From Brevibacillus_D fluminis_A (lineage in GTDB: Bacteria > Bacillota > Bacilli > Brevibacillales > Brevibacillaceae): a DNA stretch of 64,000 bases. Each line of letters opens with the position of its first letter. The first letter of the stretch is position 1. The position numbers were made by a program, and so were the translations under genes. The notes under the pieces were generated by a model. It ran no database searches. It was not told the DNA's origin and saw nothing but the letters and a program-made list of their open reading frames with translations. The DNA lies in the NCBI RefSeq assembly GCF_052072235.1, contig NZ_CM125436.1, forward strand, positions 2,226,001-2,290,000, read 5' to 3'. Positions 56,382 through 64,000 of the stretch are shown here, in pieces.

Positions 56382-58484
56382 GTGTTTGCGAATAAATATG
56401 TTTTGACAATCATGGCGACGCTGACAGCAACCTCGATGCTCGCAGGTTGTACGACGAAATCGACTGCCGCCCCAGGTGCGGCCCCGGCAGCCAACGCGAC
56501 AGCAGCAGCCGGAAAAGTGAAGGTCGAGAAAAAAAATTATCAGTTCGACACGGCAGCGAACATGTTTGCCTATGCGGAATTCGAATTGTCCGGTGAGCCT
56601 CTCGCCGAATCGCTCGGTCTTGATCTCGATCTGCTGGATGCGGGAAAAGTCGATTCGCCTACCAAGTTTGACTATGCGGCAGGAATTGAATCCTATGAAT
56701 ATTCCGAGGAAGCCATGTATGAAGTGCTGGAGAAATCCGGCATGGGGATTCACCTGGTCAATGGCCCGATCAACAAAAAGCGGGCAAACAGCGGCGATCC
56801 GCGCGTTGCGCTCGCTCAACGCTACATGGAGCTGGCTGAAGCGACGGGCAACAAACCGGAAGATATTTTCCAAAACATGTTCCCGACCGCGATCGAATAT
56901 GCCAGCGGTGATCCGCACTACATCAAGCAGGTGGACATCAGCAAATTTGCCGACGGCGAGAATGGGCGCTATATTCCGAAATACCAGGTCGATTTCGACA
57001 GTTTGCGTTGGGATCGCAGCAAAATGAACAAAACATTGACGCCGGCTGCGCTTGGCGGAACGTATTTGAAGCAGGCGCTGTGGCTGGGTGACTTCATGGG
57101 CGGCGTACATACCGTTGATAAAGACGAAGAGCTGGAAGGCACATCGCCTGACCAGGACAAAGATCCGAACATTCGCCTGGGGGTAAGCTCCAAAGACGGC
57201 TTGCAAGGCGTTTTCTTGACAGAAGGCGTATGGAACAAGCTGGCTTTCATGAACGACAAGCTGTTCCTCTCTTCAAAAGATGGCAAATTGGGCGCAAAAC
57301 CAACCGCAGCTTACAACCCGGCAAACGGCCTGGTTTACTTGCCGCATGAAGTGACGGTGGAAGAAAACGGCGACGCCGCCTTCCCGGATGTGAAAGATTT
57401 GAAAATCACGGACAAGCGCAGCCTGCTGCGGGATCAATGGATGATGATGTGGGCGTCTTCCGAATTTTACGGCACGACGGACCAACGACCAGCCAACCCG
57501 AACAAAAACCCGGCATTCCTGGCCTTGTTCGATGGCAAGCCGTTCCCGTCGGCACCGAAAGAAAACCTGGATGCGGACCCGAAAAACGATGTGGAATCGG
57601 ATGATCCGTACACATTGAACCGCAACCTGCTGATGACGCTGTTCGCCAATATGGAAGCGATGCACTGGAACAAAGCAGAGAAAACGCTTGTACAGGAAAA
57701 CGCCGGCGACCTGAACGGCCAGGGCACACATGTCGATACGTTTGATACCGGCTACGCGATGGAATCGTTGCGTCTGTTCGTTCGTGCCGTCGATGGCCTG
57801 CCGCTCGGCTATGCAAGCGGTGAGGCTGCAAAAGGATTGGAAACAGCAGAGGGCAAGCGCGCCAAAGAAATGATTGCGGCGCAGGCTGACTTTATCGTAA
57901 ACAAACTGTTGGACAGCAAGGACGGCCTTGTGGCAAATGGTTACACCATCGGCAAAGGCGTCGACACAGGTGCGAAAACATTGCAAGCCCAGCTTGGCGC
58001 GATTCGCGGGTTGACCGCAGCGTTCCTGGCGACCGACGATGCCAAATACCGCGATGCCGCACGCGCGCTGTTTGACAAAACCGAAAAAGCGTTCTGGGAT
58101 GAGCAAGCGACGGCTTACCGGACGGCAATCGGGCAAGACAACAAGTATGAGTATGATCCGTACCTTGCAGGTGCGATCTCGGCTGTGCAACGTCTCGGCA
58201 TGCTGAACCTGGTCAATACCGATTCCGACAAAGTAAAATACGACTCGCTCGAATTGAGCCATCTCACCGATCTGTATACGCGTTATTTCCGCAATGTAAT
58301 CAACGGACCGACGCTTGAGGAAGGGATGCAGACGAGCGAATTCTGGGATACAGGCGACTACTATCTGGACAAAGGCAAAAACAACGGCAATACGGATAAC
58401 GATACCGTTCCGCAAATCCAGGTAGCGCATGGACAATACGGCGTAGCGCCGGTTCTTGTACCTGTAACCATAACAAAGCAATAA
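56382..58484 (+). CDS. Large lipoprotein of unknown function, partner of the MauG-like gene
   Basis: 700 residues from GTG 56382 after AGGGGGAA. The lipobox is LAGC with Cys23, followed by an A/P-rich linker. No domain is recognised with certainty. The C-terminal half (KEMIAAQADFIVNKLLDSKDGLVANG, GAIRGLTAAFLATDDAKYRD, FWDEQATAYRTAIGQ) looks like repeated helical hairpins of an (alpha/alpha) toroid. The sequence is rich in Trp, Tyr and Met (WDRSKMNKTL, DQWMMMWASSEFYG), residues that a MauG-like enzyme could oxidise. It is 31 bases upstream of the di-heme lipoprotein gene under one promoter and a Fur-like site. Confidence 0.75.
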   Translation: MFANKYVLTIMATLTATSMLAGCTTKSTAAPGAAPAANATAAAGKVKVEKKNYQFDTAANMFAYAEFELSGEPLAESLGLDLDLLDAGKVDSPTKFDYAAGIESYEYSEEAMYEVLEKSGMGIHLVNGPINKKRANSGDPRVALAQRYMELAEATGNKPEDIFQNMFPTAIEYASGDPHYIKQVDISKFADGENGRYIPKYQVDFDSLRWDRSKMNKTLTPAALGGTYLKQALWLGDFMGGVHTVDKDEELEGTSPDQDKDPNIRLGVSSKDGLQGVFLTEGVWNKLAFMNDKLFLSSKDGKLGAKPTAAYNPANGLVYLPHEVTVEENGDAAFPDVKDLKITDKRSLLRDQWMMMWASSEFYGTTDQRPANPNKNPAFLALFDGKPFPSAPKENLDADPKNDVESDDPYTLNRNLLMTLFANMEAMHWNKAEKTLVQENAGDLNGQGTHVDTFDTGYAMESLRLFVRAVDGLPLGYASGEAAKGLETAEGKRAKEMIAAQADFIVNKLLDSKDGLVANGYTIGKGVDTGAKTLQAQLGAIRGLTAAFLATDDAKYRDAARALFDKTEKAFWDEQATAYRTAIGQDNKYEYDPYLAGAISAVQRLGMLNLVNTDSDKVKYDSLELSHLTDLYTRYFRNVINGPTLEEGMQTSEFWDTGDYYLDKGKNNGNTDNDTVPQIQVAHGQYGVAPVLVPVTITKQ

Positions 58485-58515
58485 GGCAACGTGTCACGCA
58501 GGGGAGAGGAATTCC

Positions 58516-60519
58516 ATGAAAAAACCATATCGCCATGGAAAGAAACTGGCAGGGCTGGCAATCGGGCTGATTGTTGCAGCCCTCTCTGCTTGTGGATACG
58601 AATCCGCAATCGGAGCCAAGTCAGTGGTGAGGACGAATGCGGTGGAGAGCCGCTCGATCGTCATGAAGCAGGATGGCAGCGCGCTGATCACGGCCAACAT
58701 TGATGTACCGACCATCAGCATCGTCGATCCGAAGACGAAAAAAGTAACGTCGGAGATCCCTGTCGGCAGCGAACCGCGCAATGTGGCGCTGTCGCCGGAT
58801 GAGAAAACCGCTTACGTGACGGCCATGAGAGAAAACGCGGTGTATGTCGTCGACCTGGAAAAACAGAAAACGGTCGGCAAAATCAACGTCAAAGAGGAGC
58901 CGTTCGCGGTTCTATCAAGCCAGGACGGAAGCAAGCTGTTCGTGACAGCGTACCGCAGCAATGCCGTCGATGTGATCGACCCTGCAAGCTACAAACTGAT
59001 CAAACAGATTCGAGTTGAAAATGAGCCGCGCGGCCTCGCGCTGACTGCGGATGGAAAAGAGCTGTTTGTCAGCCATTTTGTCCATGGGGCGGTATCCGTC
59101 ATCGATACGGATTCGCTTGCGGTCAAAAAGGTGATTCCGTTGGCGGAAACACCGGCGCCAGCGTCACATGACGGCAAGGTCAGCCAAGGGCTGCCAGGCA
59201 TGGTGGAAAATATGACGATCTCGCCGGATGGCAAGCAGCTGTGGCTGCCGCACATCTTGACGAACGTCAACGTGCCGATTCAGTTTGAGTCCACGATCTT
59301 CCCGGTTGTCTCCATTATCGATATTCCGAAGCTCGAAGAGCTGACAAACGAACGGAAGCATTTGTTCAAACAGATGAACATTGTAAACGTGAAAAACCAG
59401 CCGGAAGTATTTTCCAATCCATCCGATATCGGGTTCCTGCCAGATGGCAGCAAAGCTTTTGTTTTGATGGGCGGGAGTGAAGATTTGGTCACGATCGACT
59501 TGAAGCGCGGCGGCAAGGCAACCCAGCTGCTTCGCCGCATACCGGGAGATAACCCGCGCGGCCTGAGCCTGACCCAGGATGGCAAGACATTGTATGTGCA
59601 CAACGCGATGAGCCATGATTTGGCGACGATTGAAACGGGCGGAAGCGATGCGTACAAAAAAGCCAAAGTGGTCGGCAGCAATCTGAAGCTTATCGCAAAA
59701 GATCCGCTGCCGCCAGATGTGCGGGCAGGGAAAGTGATGTTTTACTCCGCCAACAGCGACAAGTTCGCCGCCGACATAACGGGGAAAAACTGGATGAGCT
59801 GCGCTTCCTGTCATTTTGACGGTGAGATCAACGGCATCACGATGAAAACGCCAAAAGGACCGCGCAATACGCCGAGCAACGTGCTGACAACCAAGACGGG
59901 TTTGTTCACATGGGATGGCAGCCGTGACGAGTTCGAGGATTATTTGCTCACGGTGCAAAACGAGATGGGCGGGATGCTTGCCTACGATCCGGCAAAGCCA
60001 TTGCCTGCGGACGTGAAGAAAATGTACGCGCAAATTTTCACCTATCTGGATCAGCCAGACTCATATCCGGTGCCGAAAAGCCCGTACCGGAATCCGGATG
60101 GCAGCCTGACAGCGTCTGCGCAGCTGGGGCAGGAATTGTTCCAAGGCAAGGCGGGATGCATCACATGCCATGCCGGCGTCAACTTTACAGATAGCGACCA
60201 GGCGGTCAATGCGCAAGGAAAGCTGACGACGGACAACATGACCAAGCTGCATGATGTGGGAACCGCGACAGCCATCGACATCGGTTCTCCGGATGGTGAT
60301 CCGCGCGGCGCCCATAAAAACGGCCGGCCGGCCAATCTGTATGATACGCCGACATTGCGCGGCGTCTGGGCGACAGCGCCTTACTTGCATGACGGCAGCG
60401 CCAAAACGATCCGCGATGTTTTGGTCGCCCGCAATACGCAAAACAAACATGGCAATGTCAAAGGTTTGACTGACAAAGAAATCGATGCGCTCGCAGAGTA
60501 CGTGCTATCGATTGAATAA
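58516..60519 (+). CDS. Lipoprotein with YVTN beta-propeller fused to MauG/cytochrome c peroxidase domain
   Basis: 667 residues. Lipobox LSAC with Cys26. Residues about 40-400 form a YVTN-type propeller (SEPRNVALSPDEKTAYVTAM, NEPRGLALTADGKELFVSHF, DNPRGLSLTQDGKTLYVHNA). Residues about 410-667 are a di-heme peroxidase-like domain with two c-type heme sites. The first is CASCH at 429-433, the second CITCH at 548-552, and the family end motif is TPTLRGVWATAPYLHDGS. Tethered to the outer face of the membrane, it could oxidise the preceding lipoprotein or a small molecule, or sense redox state. GGAGAGGAA precedes ATG 58516. Confidence 0.9.
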   Translation: MKKPYRHGKKLAGLAIGLIVAALSACGYESAIGAKSVVRTNAVESRSIVMKQDGSALITANIDVPTISIVDPKTKKVTSEIPVGSEPRNVALSPDEKTAYVTAMRENAVYVVDLEKQKTVGKINVKEEPFAVLSSQDGSKLFVTAYRSNAVDVIDPASYKLIKQIRVENEPRGLALTADGKELFVSHFVHGAVSVIDTDSLAVKKVIPLAETPAPASHDGKVSQGLPGMVENMTISPDGKQLWLPHILTNVNVPIQFESTIFPVVSIIDIPKLEELTNERKHLFKQMNIVNVKNQPEVFSNPSDIGFLPDGSKAFVLMGGSEDLVTIDLKRGGKATQLLRRIPGDNPRGLSLTQDGKTLYVHNAMSHDLATIETGGSDAYKKAKVVGSNLKLIAKDPLPPDVRAGKVMFYSANSDKFAADITGKNWMSCASCHFDGEINGITMKTPKGPRNTPSNVLTTKTGLFTWDGSRDEFEDYLLTVQNEMGGMLAYDPAKPLPADVKKMYAQIFTYLDQPDSYPVPKSPYRNPDGSLTASAQLGQELFQGKAGCITCHAGVNFTDSDQAVNAQGKLTTDNMTKLHDVGTATAIDIGSPDGDPRGAHKNGRPANLYDTPTLRGVWATAPYLHDGSAKTIRDVLVARNTQNKHGNVKGLTDKEIDALAEYVLSIE

Positions 60520-60528
60520 ACAGGATGA

Positions 60529-60562
60529 AGGCAGCCTCCACTCGGTTGAGAGGCTGCCTTTT
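60529..60562 (+). terminator. Terminator of the two-lipoprotein operon
   Basis: AGGCAGCCTC (60529-60538) pairs perfectly with GAGGCTGCCT (60549-60558), followed by TTT. Confidence 0.9.
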
Positions 60563-60570
60563 ATGCAAAA

Positions 60571-60606
60571 AAGACGCCTGGATTACGATCCAGCGCGTCT
60601 TTTTCA
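60571..60606. terminator. Second terminator, bidirectional
   Basis: AGACGC-CTGGATTACGATCCAG-CGCGTCT forms a two-part stem with A-rich and T-rich flanks. It mainly serves the minus-strand ATPase gene, whose stop is at 60624. Confidence 0.8.
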
Positions 60607-60623
60607 ACACATTTGTTGTTTTT

Positions 60624-61739
60624 TTAAAAGAGCGACTTCTCGGTTTCTTGATCAAAGACATGGCACTTTGCCAAATCCATCGCGAGTGACGCTTTCATTT
60701 TTGGCTTCAATCCTTCGCGGGCATCGACACGGGCAGTCATCTGCACGCCGCCGATGTTGGTGAAGTATACGTACAGCTCGGAGCCAAGGTTTTCCACGAC
60801 ATCGACTTCCGCCTCGAATTTGCTTTTGAACGGGTTGGCTTCGATAAACTGGTTGTCGCTGTACAAATCTTCCGGACGAATGCCGAAGACGACATCTTTG
60901 CCGATATAGCCGAGGCTGCGCAGCGTTTTCGCCTTGTCTTCCGGCAGTTGCAGCTGCAAGCCTGTCGTTGCGAAAAAGACGCTGCCGCCTTCTTCCTTCA
61001 GCTTGCCTTCCAGAAAATTCATCGATGGCGAGCCGATGAAGCCCGCAACGAATTTATTCGCCGGGTGGTTGTAAATTTCAGTTGGCGTTCCTACCTGCTG
61101 GATGTGGCCGTCCTTCATGACGACGATCCGGTCGCCCATGGTCATGGCTTCCGTCTGGTCATGCGTTACATAGATGATGGTCGTTTCCAGACGCTGATGC
61201 AGCTTGGAAATCTCCGTGCGCATCTGCACGCGCAGCTTGGCGTCCAGGTTGGACAACGGTTCGTCCATCAGGAACACTTGCGGCTCGCGAACGATCGCAC
61301 GGCCGAGCGCCACGCGTTGGCGCTGACCGCCTGAGAGCGCTTTCGGTTTGCGATCGAGCAGGTGGCTAATATCGAGGATGCGCGCAGCTTCCTGGATGCG
61401 CTTGTCGATTTCCGCTTTGGAAAACTTGCGCAGCTTCAGCCCGAATGCCATATTTTCATACACGTTCATGTGCGGATAGAGCGCATAGCTTTGGAATACC
61501 ATCGCAATGTCGCGATCTTTCGGTGCCACATCGTTGACGCGGCGTTCGCCGATGAACAGGTCGCCATCGGAAATTTCCTCCAGCCCCGCGATCATCCGCA
61601 GCGTCGTCGATTTGCCACAACCGGACGGTCCGACGAGCACAAGAAACTCACGGTCATTGATATCCAGGTTGAAATCGTGAACAGCCGTCATATGATTCGT
61701 ATAGCGTTTGTACACATGGTTTAACGTTACGCGAGCCAT
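60624..61739 (-). CDS. msmX: MsmX/UgpC-type ABC transporter ATPase
   Basis: 371 residues. Walker A GPSGCGKST, Q-loop VFQSYALYPHMNV, ABC signature LSGGQRQRVALGRAI, Walker B VFLMDEPLSNLD, H-loop YVTHDQTEAM. The C-terminal half is the TOBE/OB regulatory domain (GIRPEDLY, VVENLGSELYVYF). MsmX-type ATPases are shared by several sugar importers whose operons lack their own ATPase, and no permease is near. GAGGGGG precedes ATG 61739. The adjacent CdaR-like gene repeats the msmX-yxkF pairing of Bacillus. Confidence 0.93.
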   Translation of the reverse strand: MARVTLNHVYKRYTNHMTAVHDFNLDINDREFLVLVGPSGCGKSTTLRMIAGLEEISDGDLFIGERRVNDVAPKDRDIAMVFQSYALYPHMNVYENMAFGLKLRKFSKAEIDKRIQEAARILDISHLLDRKPKALSGGQRQRVALGRAIVREPQVFLMDEPLSNLDAKLRVQMRTEISKLHQRLETTIIYVTHDQTEAMTMGDRIVVMKDGHIQQVGTPTEIYNHPANKFVAGFIGSPSMNFLEGKLKEEGGSVFFATTGLQLQLPEDKAKTLRSLGYIGKDVVFGIRPEDLYSDNQFIEANPFKSKFEAEVDVVENLGSELYVYFTNIGGVQMTARVDAREGLKPKMKASLAMDLAKCHVFDQETEKSLF

Positions 61740-61874
61740 CGAACATCCCCCTCGAATAGTCAGTCATTTCTTCCTCGTCACGCTTGTTTCACTACTCACA
61801 TTGTAAACAGGGGACGGACTGAAATCGATTAGGCACGATGCACAAAAATATTCGGTCATTTTGTACAGCGACCA

Positions 61875-62903
61875 TCAGGCGTGCTGAAACAGGACGGCAA
61901 GGCGCAAAAGCAAGGCATCGGCGAAAAGACGCGGGTCAAGTCCTGTCTGCTCCTTGATTTTGTCCAGGCGATACAGCAATGTATTGCGATGCAAGAACAG
62001 GCTCCGTGCAGCCTCGCTGATGTTCAGATTGTTGGTAAACAGCGCGTCGAGCGTGTCGCACTGCTCGCTTGTAAGCGGCTGCGGGAAGCGTTCGGAAAAC
62101 GCGCGCTGAAAGCTGCCGGACAGTGAGGCAGGAAGGGAGCCGAACCATTTTTCCAGCGAAAATTGCCATGCTCCGGCAACCAGCGTGCGCGGGCGGAAGC
62201 GGGCCAGGGCGGAAGCAAGCGCGGTCAAGCCTTTCGCATGTTCGGCAAGCTCGTGGACACGCTGCAGCGGAGAATTTACGATGACCCGCATTTCCTCCAG
62301 CGCTTCGACGGCGAACAGCTCGTGAATGCCCGCCGCCCACTCCAGAAGCGCTTGTTCGATTTCCTGTGCTGATCGGTCCAGGTCGATGTCGGGGAAAAGG
62401 GATAACGGCACCAACAGGAACAAATCCCGCTCGTTTACGGGCAAATAGAGGCATTGCTGTTGCTTGGGATCATTGAAAAACGATGCGAGGAGCGGAGGAA
62501 TACCTGTCCAATCCGCCTGTGACTCACTCGTTCGCTGGAGCAGAAACAACGCCCGGCGCTCTTTCCATGCCAGCCGGCTTTCCAGCTTGGCGGGCAAAGG
62601 GAGCGGTTCCGCCTGACTGGCAACGAGCCAATTTGTCAGCTGGTGCGCAAGCGATGGTTCTTCAAGCGGTGCGCTGACGAGCAAAGAAAGCAGCGCGCGG
62701 GCGGAAGCAGACCATTCCGCTGTGTAAATGCCGACATAGCTGACCCGTTCCCGTTCGACCTGCCAGCGAAGCACCTCGCCGCCGTTCTGTTCAAACTGCT
62801 GGCGAACGGCTGGCCACTCGTTTCGCGCCGCCTGCTCCACGGCGATCCGGCAGCCTGTCGCAGCACGGATGCGCGCTGTTTCTTCTCTCCAAATGTCGTA
62901 CAT
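61875..62903 (-). CDS. CdaR/PucR C-terminal HTH regulator
   Basis: 342 residues. The C-terminal HTH_30 domain is LFTNNLNISEAARSLFLHRNTLLYRLDKIKEQTGLDP; the N-terminal 280 residues are a poorly conserved sensing region. It resembles B. subtilis YxkF, which neighbours msmX. Its ligand and targets are unknown, though control of the adjacent ATPase gene is plausible; the 135-base gap between them shows no clear promoter. AAAGGTGA precedes ATG 62903. Confidence 0.82.
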   Translation of the reverse strand: MYDIWREETARIRAATGCRIAVEQAARNEWPAVRQQFEQNGGEVLRWQVERERVSYVGIYTAEWSASARALLSLLVSAPLEEPSLAHQLTNWLVASQAEPLPLPAKLESRLAWKERRALFLLQRTSESQADWTGIPPLLASFFNDPKQQQCLYLPVNERDLFLLVPLSLFPDIDLDRSAQEIEQALLEWAAGIHELFAVEALEEMRVIVNSPLQRVHELAEHAKGLTALASALARFRPRTLVAGAWQFSLEKWFGSLPASLSGSFQRAFSERFPQPLTSEQCDTLDALFTNNLNISEAARSLFLHRNTLLYRLDKIKEQTGLDPRLFADALLLRLAVLFQHA

Positions 62904-62975
62904 CGCGATTCACCTTTTCGTAAGTAGACTCTTGGTACCAGTATAGCGCACTTGGCAAAAAGAGGGGAATCGCGA

Positions 62976-63797
62976 CTAGGCCAAGGTATGAATCGTCATC
63001 TCCGGACGCGAGCGCAAGCGGATGTTCAGCCCGGTTTGGCCCAGCCCTTCACTGATATAGAACGGTCGGTCATCGTGATAGTGCAGCCCTTGCACGATGT
63101 TCATGCGCGGCAGCTTGCCCATTTTGACGAGATGGTACGGTTTTGGCCAATGAATTTGCCCGCCGTGAAAATGACCGGCAAGCAAGTAGTCGTAGTGATA
63201 TTCTTTCATGCAGAGCACAACGTTCGGGTCATGTGTCAGCACGAGGCGAATGCCGTCTTCCGTAACGGTTGCGAATGTTTTGGCCAGATCGCTGCGGCGC
63301 GTGGCATAGTCGTCAATGCCGATGATGTGCAGCTTGCCGAGCGCAGAATCCACCGTATCCGTTTCGTTGCAAAGCACGCGGCAGCCGATCCGTTCCAGCT
63401 CCGAGCGCAGGTGTACCAGCTTGTCGGCTGGCAGCACATAATCGTGGTTGCCGAAAACGACGTAAATGCCGAGCGTCGGCGCAAGCTTCCACAGCGTTTC
63501 GATATAGCGCACGGCATGCGGGATGCTGCGCTTGCGATCGAGCAGGTCGCCGGTGATTGCGATGAGATCGAACGCTTCACCTTGATTGGTTTTCACGATG
63601 TGCTCCGCTGTGATCGACAAATTTTCCATATGCAAATCGGACAGATGGAGGATGCGCAGCGCGCCATTGTCCGGCTTGTTTTTTGGTTCATTCGTGTTTA
63701 CTTTCACTTCAATTTCATTGGTCGTGAGCAGGAAGGTGTTCCGGTGCGCTTTGACGAAAGTAATAATGACAATGAATGCAAGGAAGCTCCAAAGCAT
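62976..63797 (-). CDS. Membrane-anchored metallophosphoesterase
   Basis: 273 residues. One N-terminal membrane helix (LWSFLAFIVIITFV), then a calcineurin-like core: ILHLSDLHMEN, ITGDLLDRKR, VVFGNHDYV, LVLTHDPNV and LLAGHFHGGQIHWPK, which hold all the two-metal ligands. It resembles the YkuE/YpbG group of exported or membrane metallophosphoesterases acting on lipids or nucleotides; substrate unknown. AGGAGAGGTGA precedes ATG 63797. Confidence 0.9.
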   Translation of the reverse strand: MLWSFLAFIVIITFVKAHRNTFLLTTNEIEVKVNTNEPKNKPDNGALRILHLSDLHMENLSITAEHIVKTNQGEAFDLIAITGDLLDRKRSIPHAVRYIETLWKLAPTLGIYVVFGNHDYVLPADKLVHLRSELERIGCRVLCNETDTVDSALGKLHIIGIDDYATRRSDLAKTFATVTEDGIRLVLTHDPNVVLCMKEYHYDYLLAGHFHGGQIHWPKPYHLVKMGKLPRMNIVQGLHYHDDRPFYISEGLGQTGLNIRLRSRPEMTIHTLA

Positions 63798-63964
63798 AGC
63801 CTGATCACCTCTCCTTTTTGTTTACTCCAGTTGAATACCTTCAACATTATACTAAGCCTGCCCGGCAAAGGCATTAGGAGTTACTGGGAGGAATTACGAT
63901 TCGCTTGACCGAATAAAGTTGCAATAGTCTTTTTCTTTACGAGCAAAGTTTCGGGGGTGGCCTG

Positions 63965-64000
63965 ATGAATTTTGTCGAAGCGGAAAAAGTTTTTCCATGG
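63965..64000 (+). CDS. Start of a gene cut by the window end
   Basis: ATG 63965 follows GGGGGTGG and opens MNFVEAEKVFPW, which continues to the last base. Twelve codons are too few to name it. The 167 bases before it contain no other feature than a possible TTGACC at 63904. Confidence 0.55.
   Translation, partial: MNFVEAEKVFPW

Overview
The window looks like chromosome of an endospore-forming, low-GC-phylum Gram-positive bacterium (Bacillales). The 16S rRNA, the order yqzL-recO-glyQ-glyS-ccpN-ppsR-dnaG-rpoD, the T-box leader, the lipid-anchored secreted proteins and the sporulation-linked families (YhcN-like, YodP-T-like) all fit. From remembered 16S sequence the closest match seems to be Tumebacillus (Alicyclobacillaceae), with Brevibacillus as the alternative; this is recall, not a search. 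No prophage, restriction system, CRISPR array or intact insertion sequence was seen.

Layout. 1-13853: housekeeping genes for DNA repair (recO), glycyl-tRNA synthetase under a glycine T-box, carbon-flux regulators (ccpN, ppsR), the primase/sigma-A operon, a membrane protein, a short-chain acyl-CoA dehydrogenase, and trmK-yqfO-zinc ribbon. 13864-19573: an SLH-domain exported protein translationally coupled to an S41 protease, a type I phosphodiesterase-like enzyme, and a convergent overlapping EEP-family gene. 19619-25361: an rRNA operon (16S-23S, no 5S seen) followed by seven tRNAs; its 23S gene carries two near-identical hairpin insertions. 25363-27390: a decayed zone with an MFS and an MgtC pseudogene around a tRNA-Leu gene.

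27655-37775: a membrane glycosyltransferase, tandem palindromic repeats, a radical SAM protein, a glycerophosphodiesterase, and then a five-gene equivalent of the Bacillus subtilis yodP-T cluster (acetyl-beta-lysine-type metabolism) built around a PucR-type regulator but without kamA. A 15-bp sequence is shared by the two control regions of this cluster. 37901-46403: tRNA-Ser, small proteins, a DinB protein, a NamZ-like/polysaccharide-deacetylase fusion whose NamZ half appears to lack key residues, a glutaryl-CoA dehydrogenase-like/CoA-transferase pair, an HD-GYP protein, and a YhcN-like protein whose ribosome binding site lies in a hairpin.

46514-64000: a very large STAND ATPase/SARP regulator; a TetR-HlyD-ABC-2 export operon lacking an ATPase gene; YpuI; a quinone reductase-like protein; a subtilase; and a two-lipoprotein operon (unknown lipoprotein plus a YVTN beta-propeller fused to a MauG-like di-heme peroxidase) with a Fur-like operator at its promoter. 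That last operon is the best candidate here for an undescribed system. The window ends with a MsmX-type ATPase, its CdaR-like neighbour, a metallophosphoesterase and the first 12 codons of another gene.
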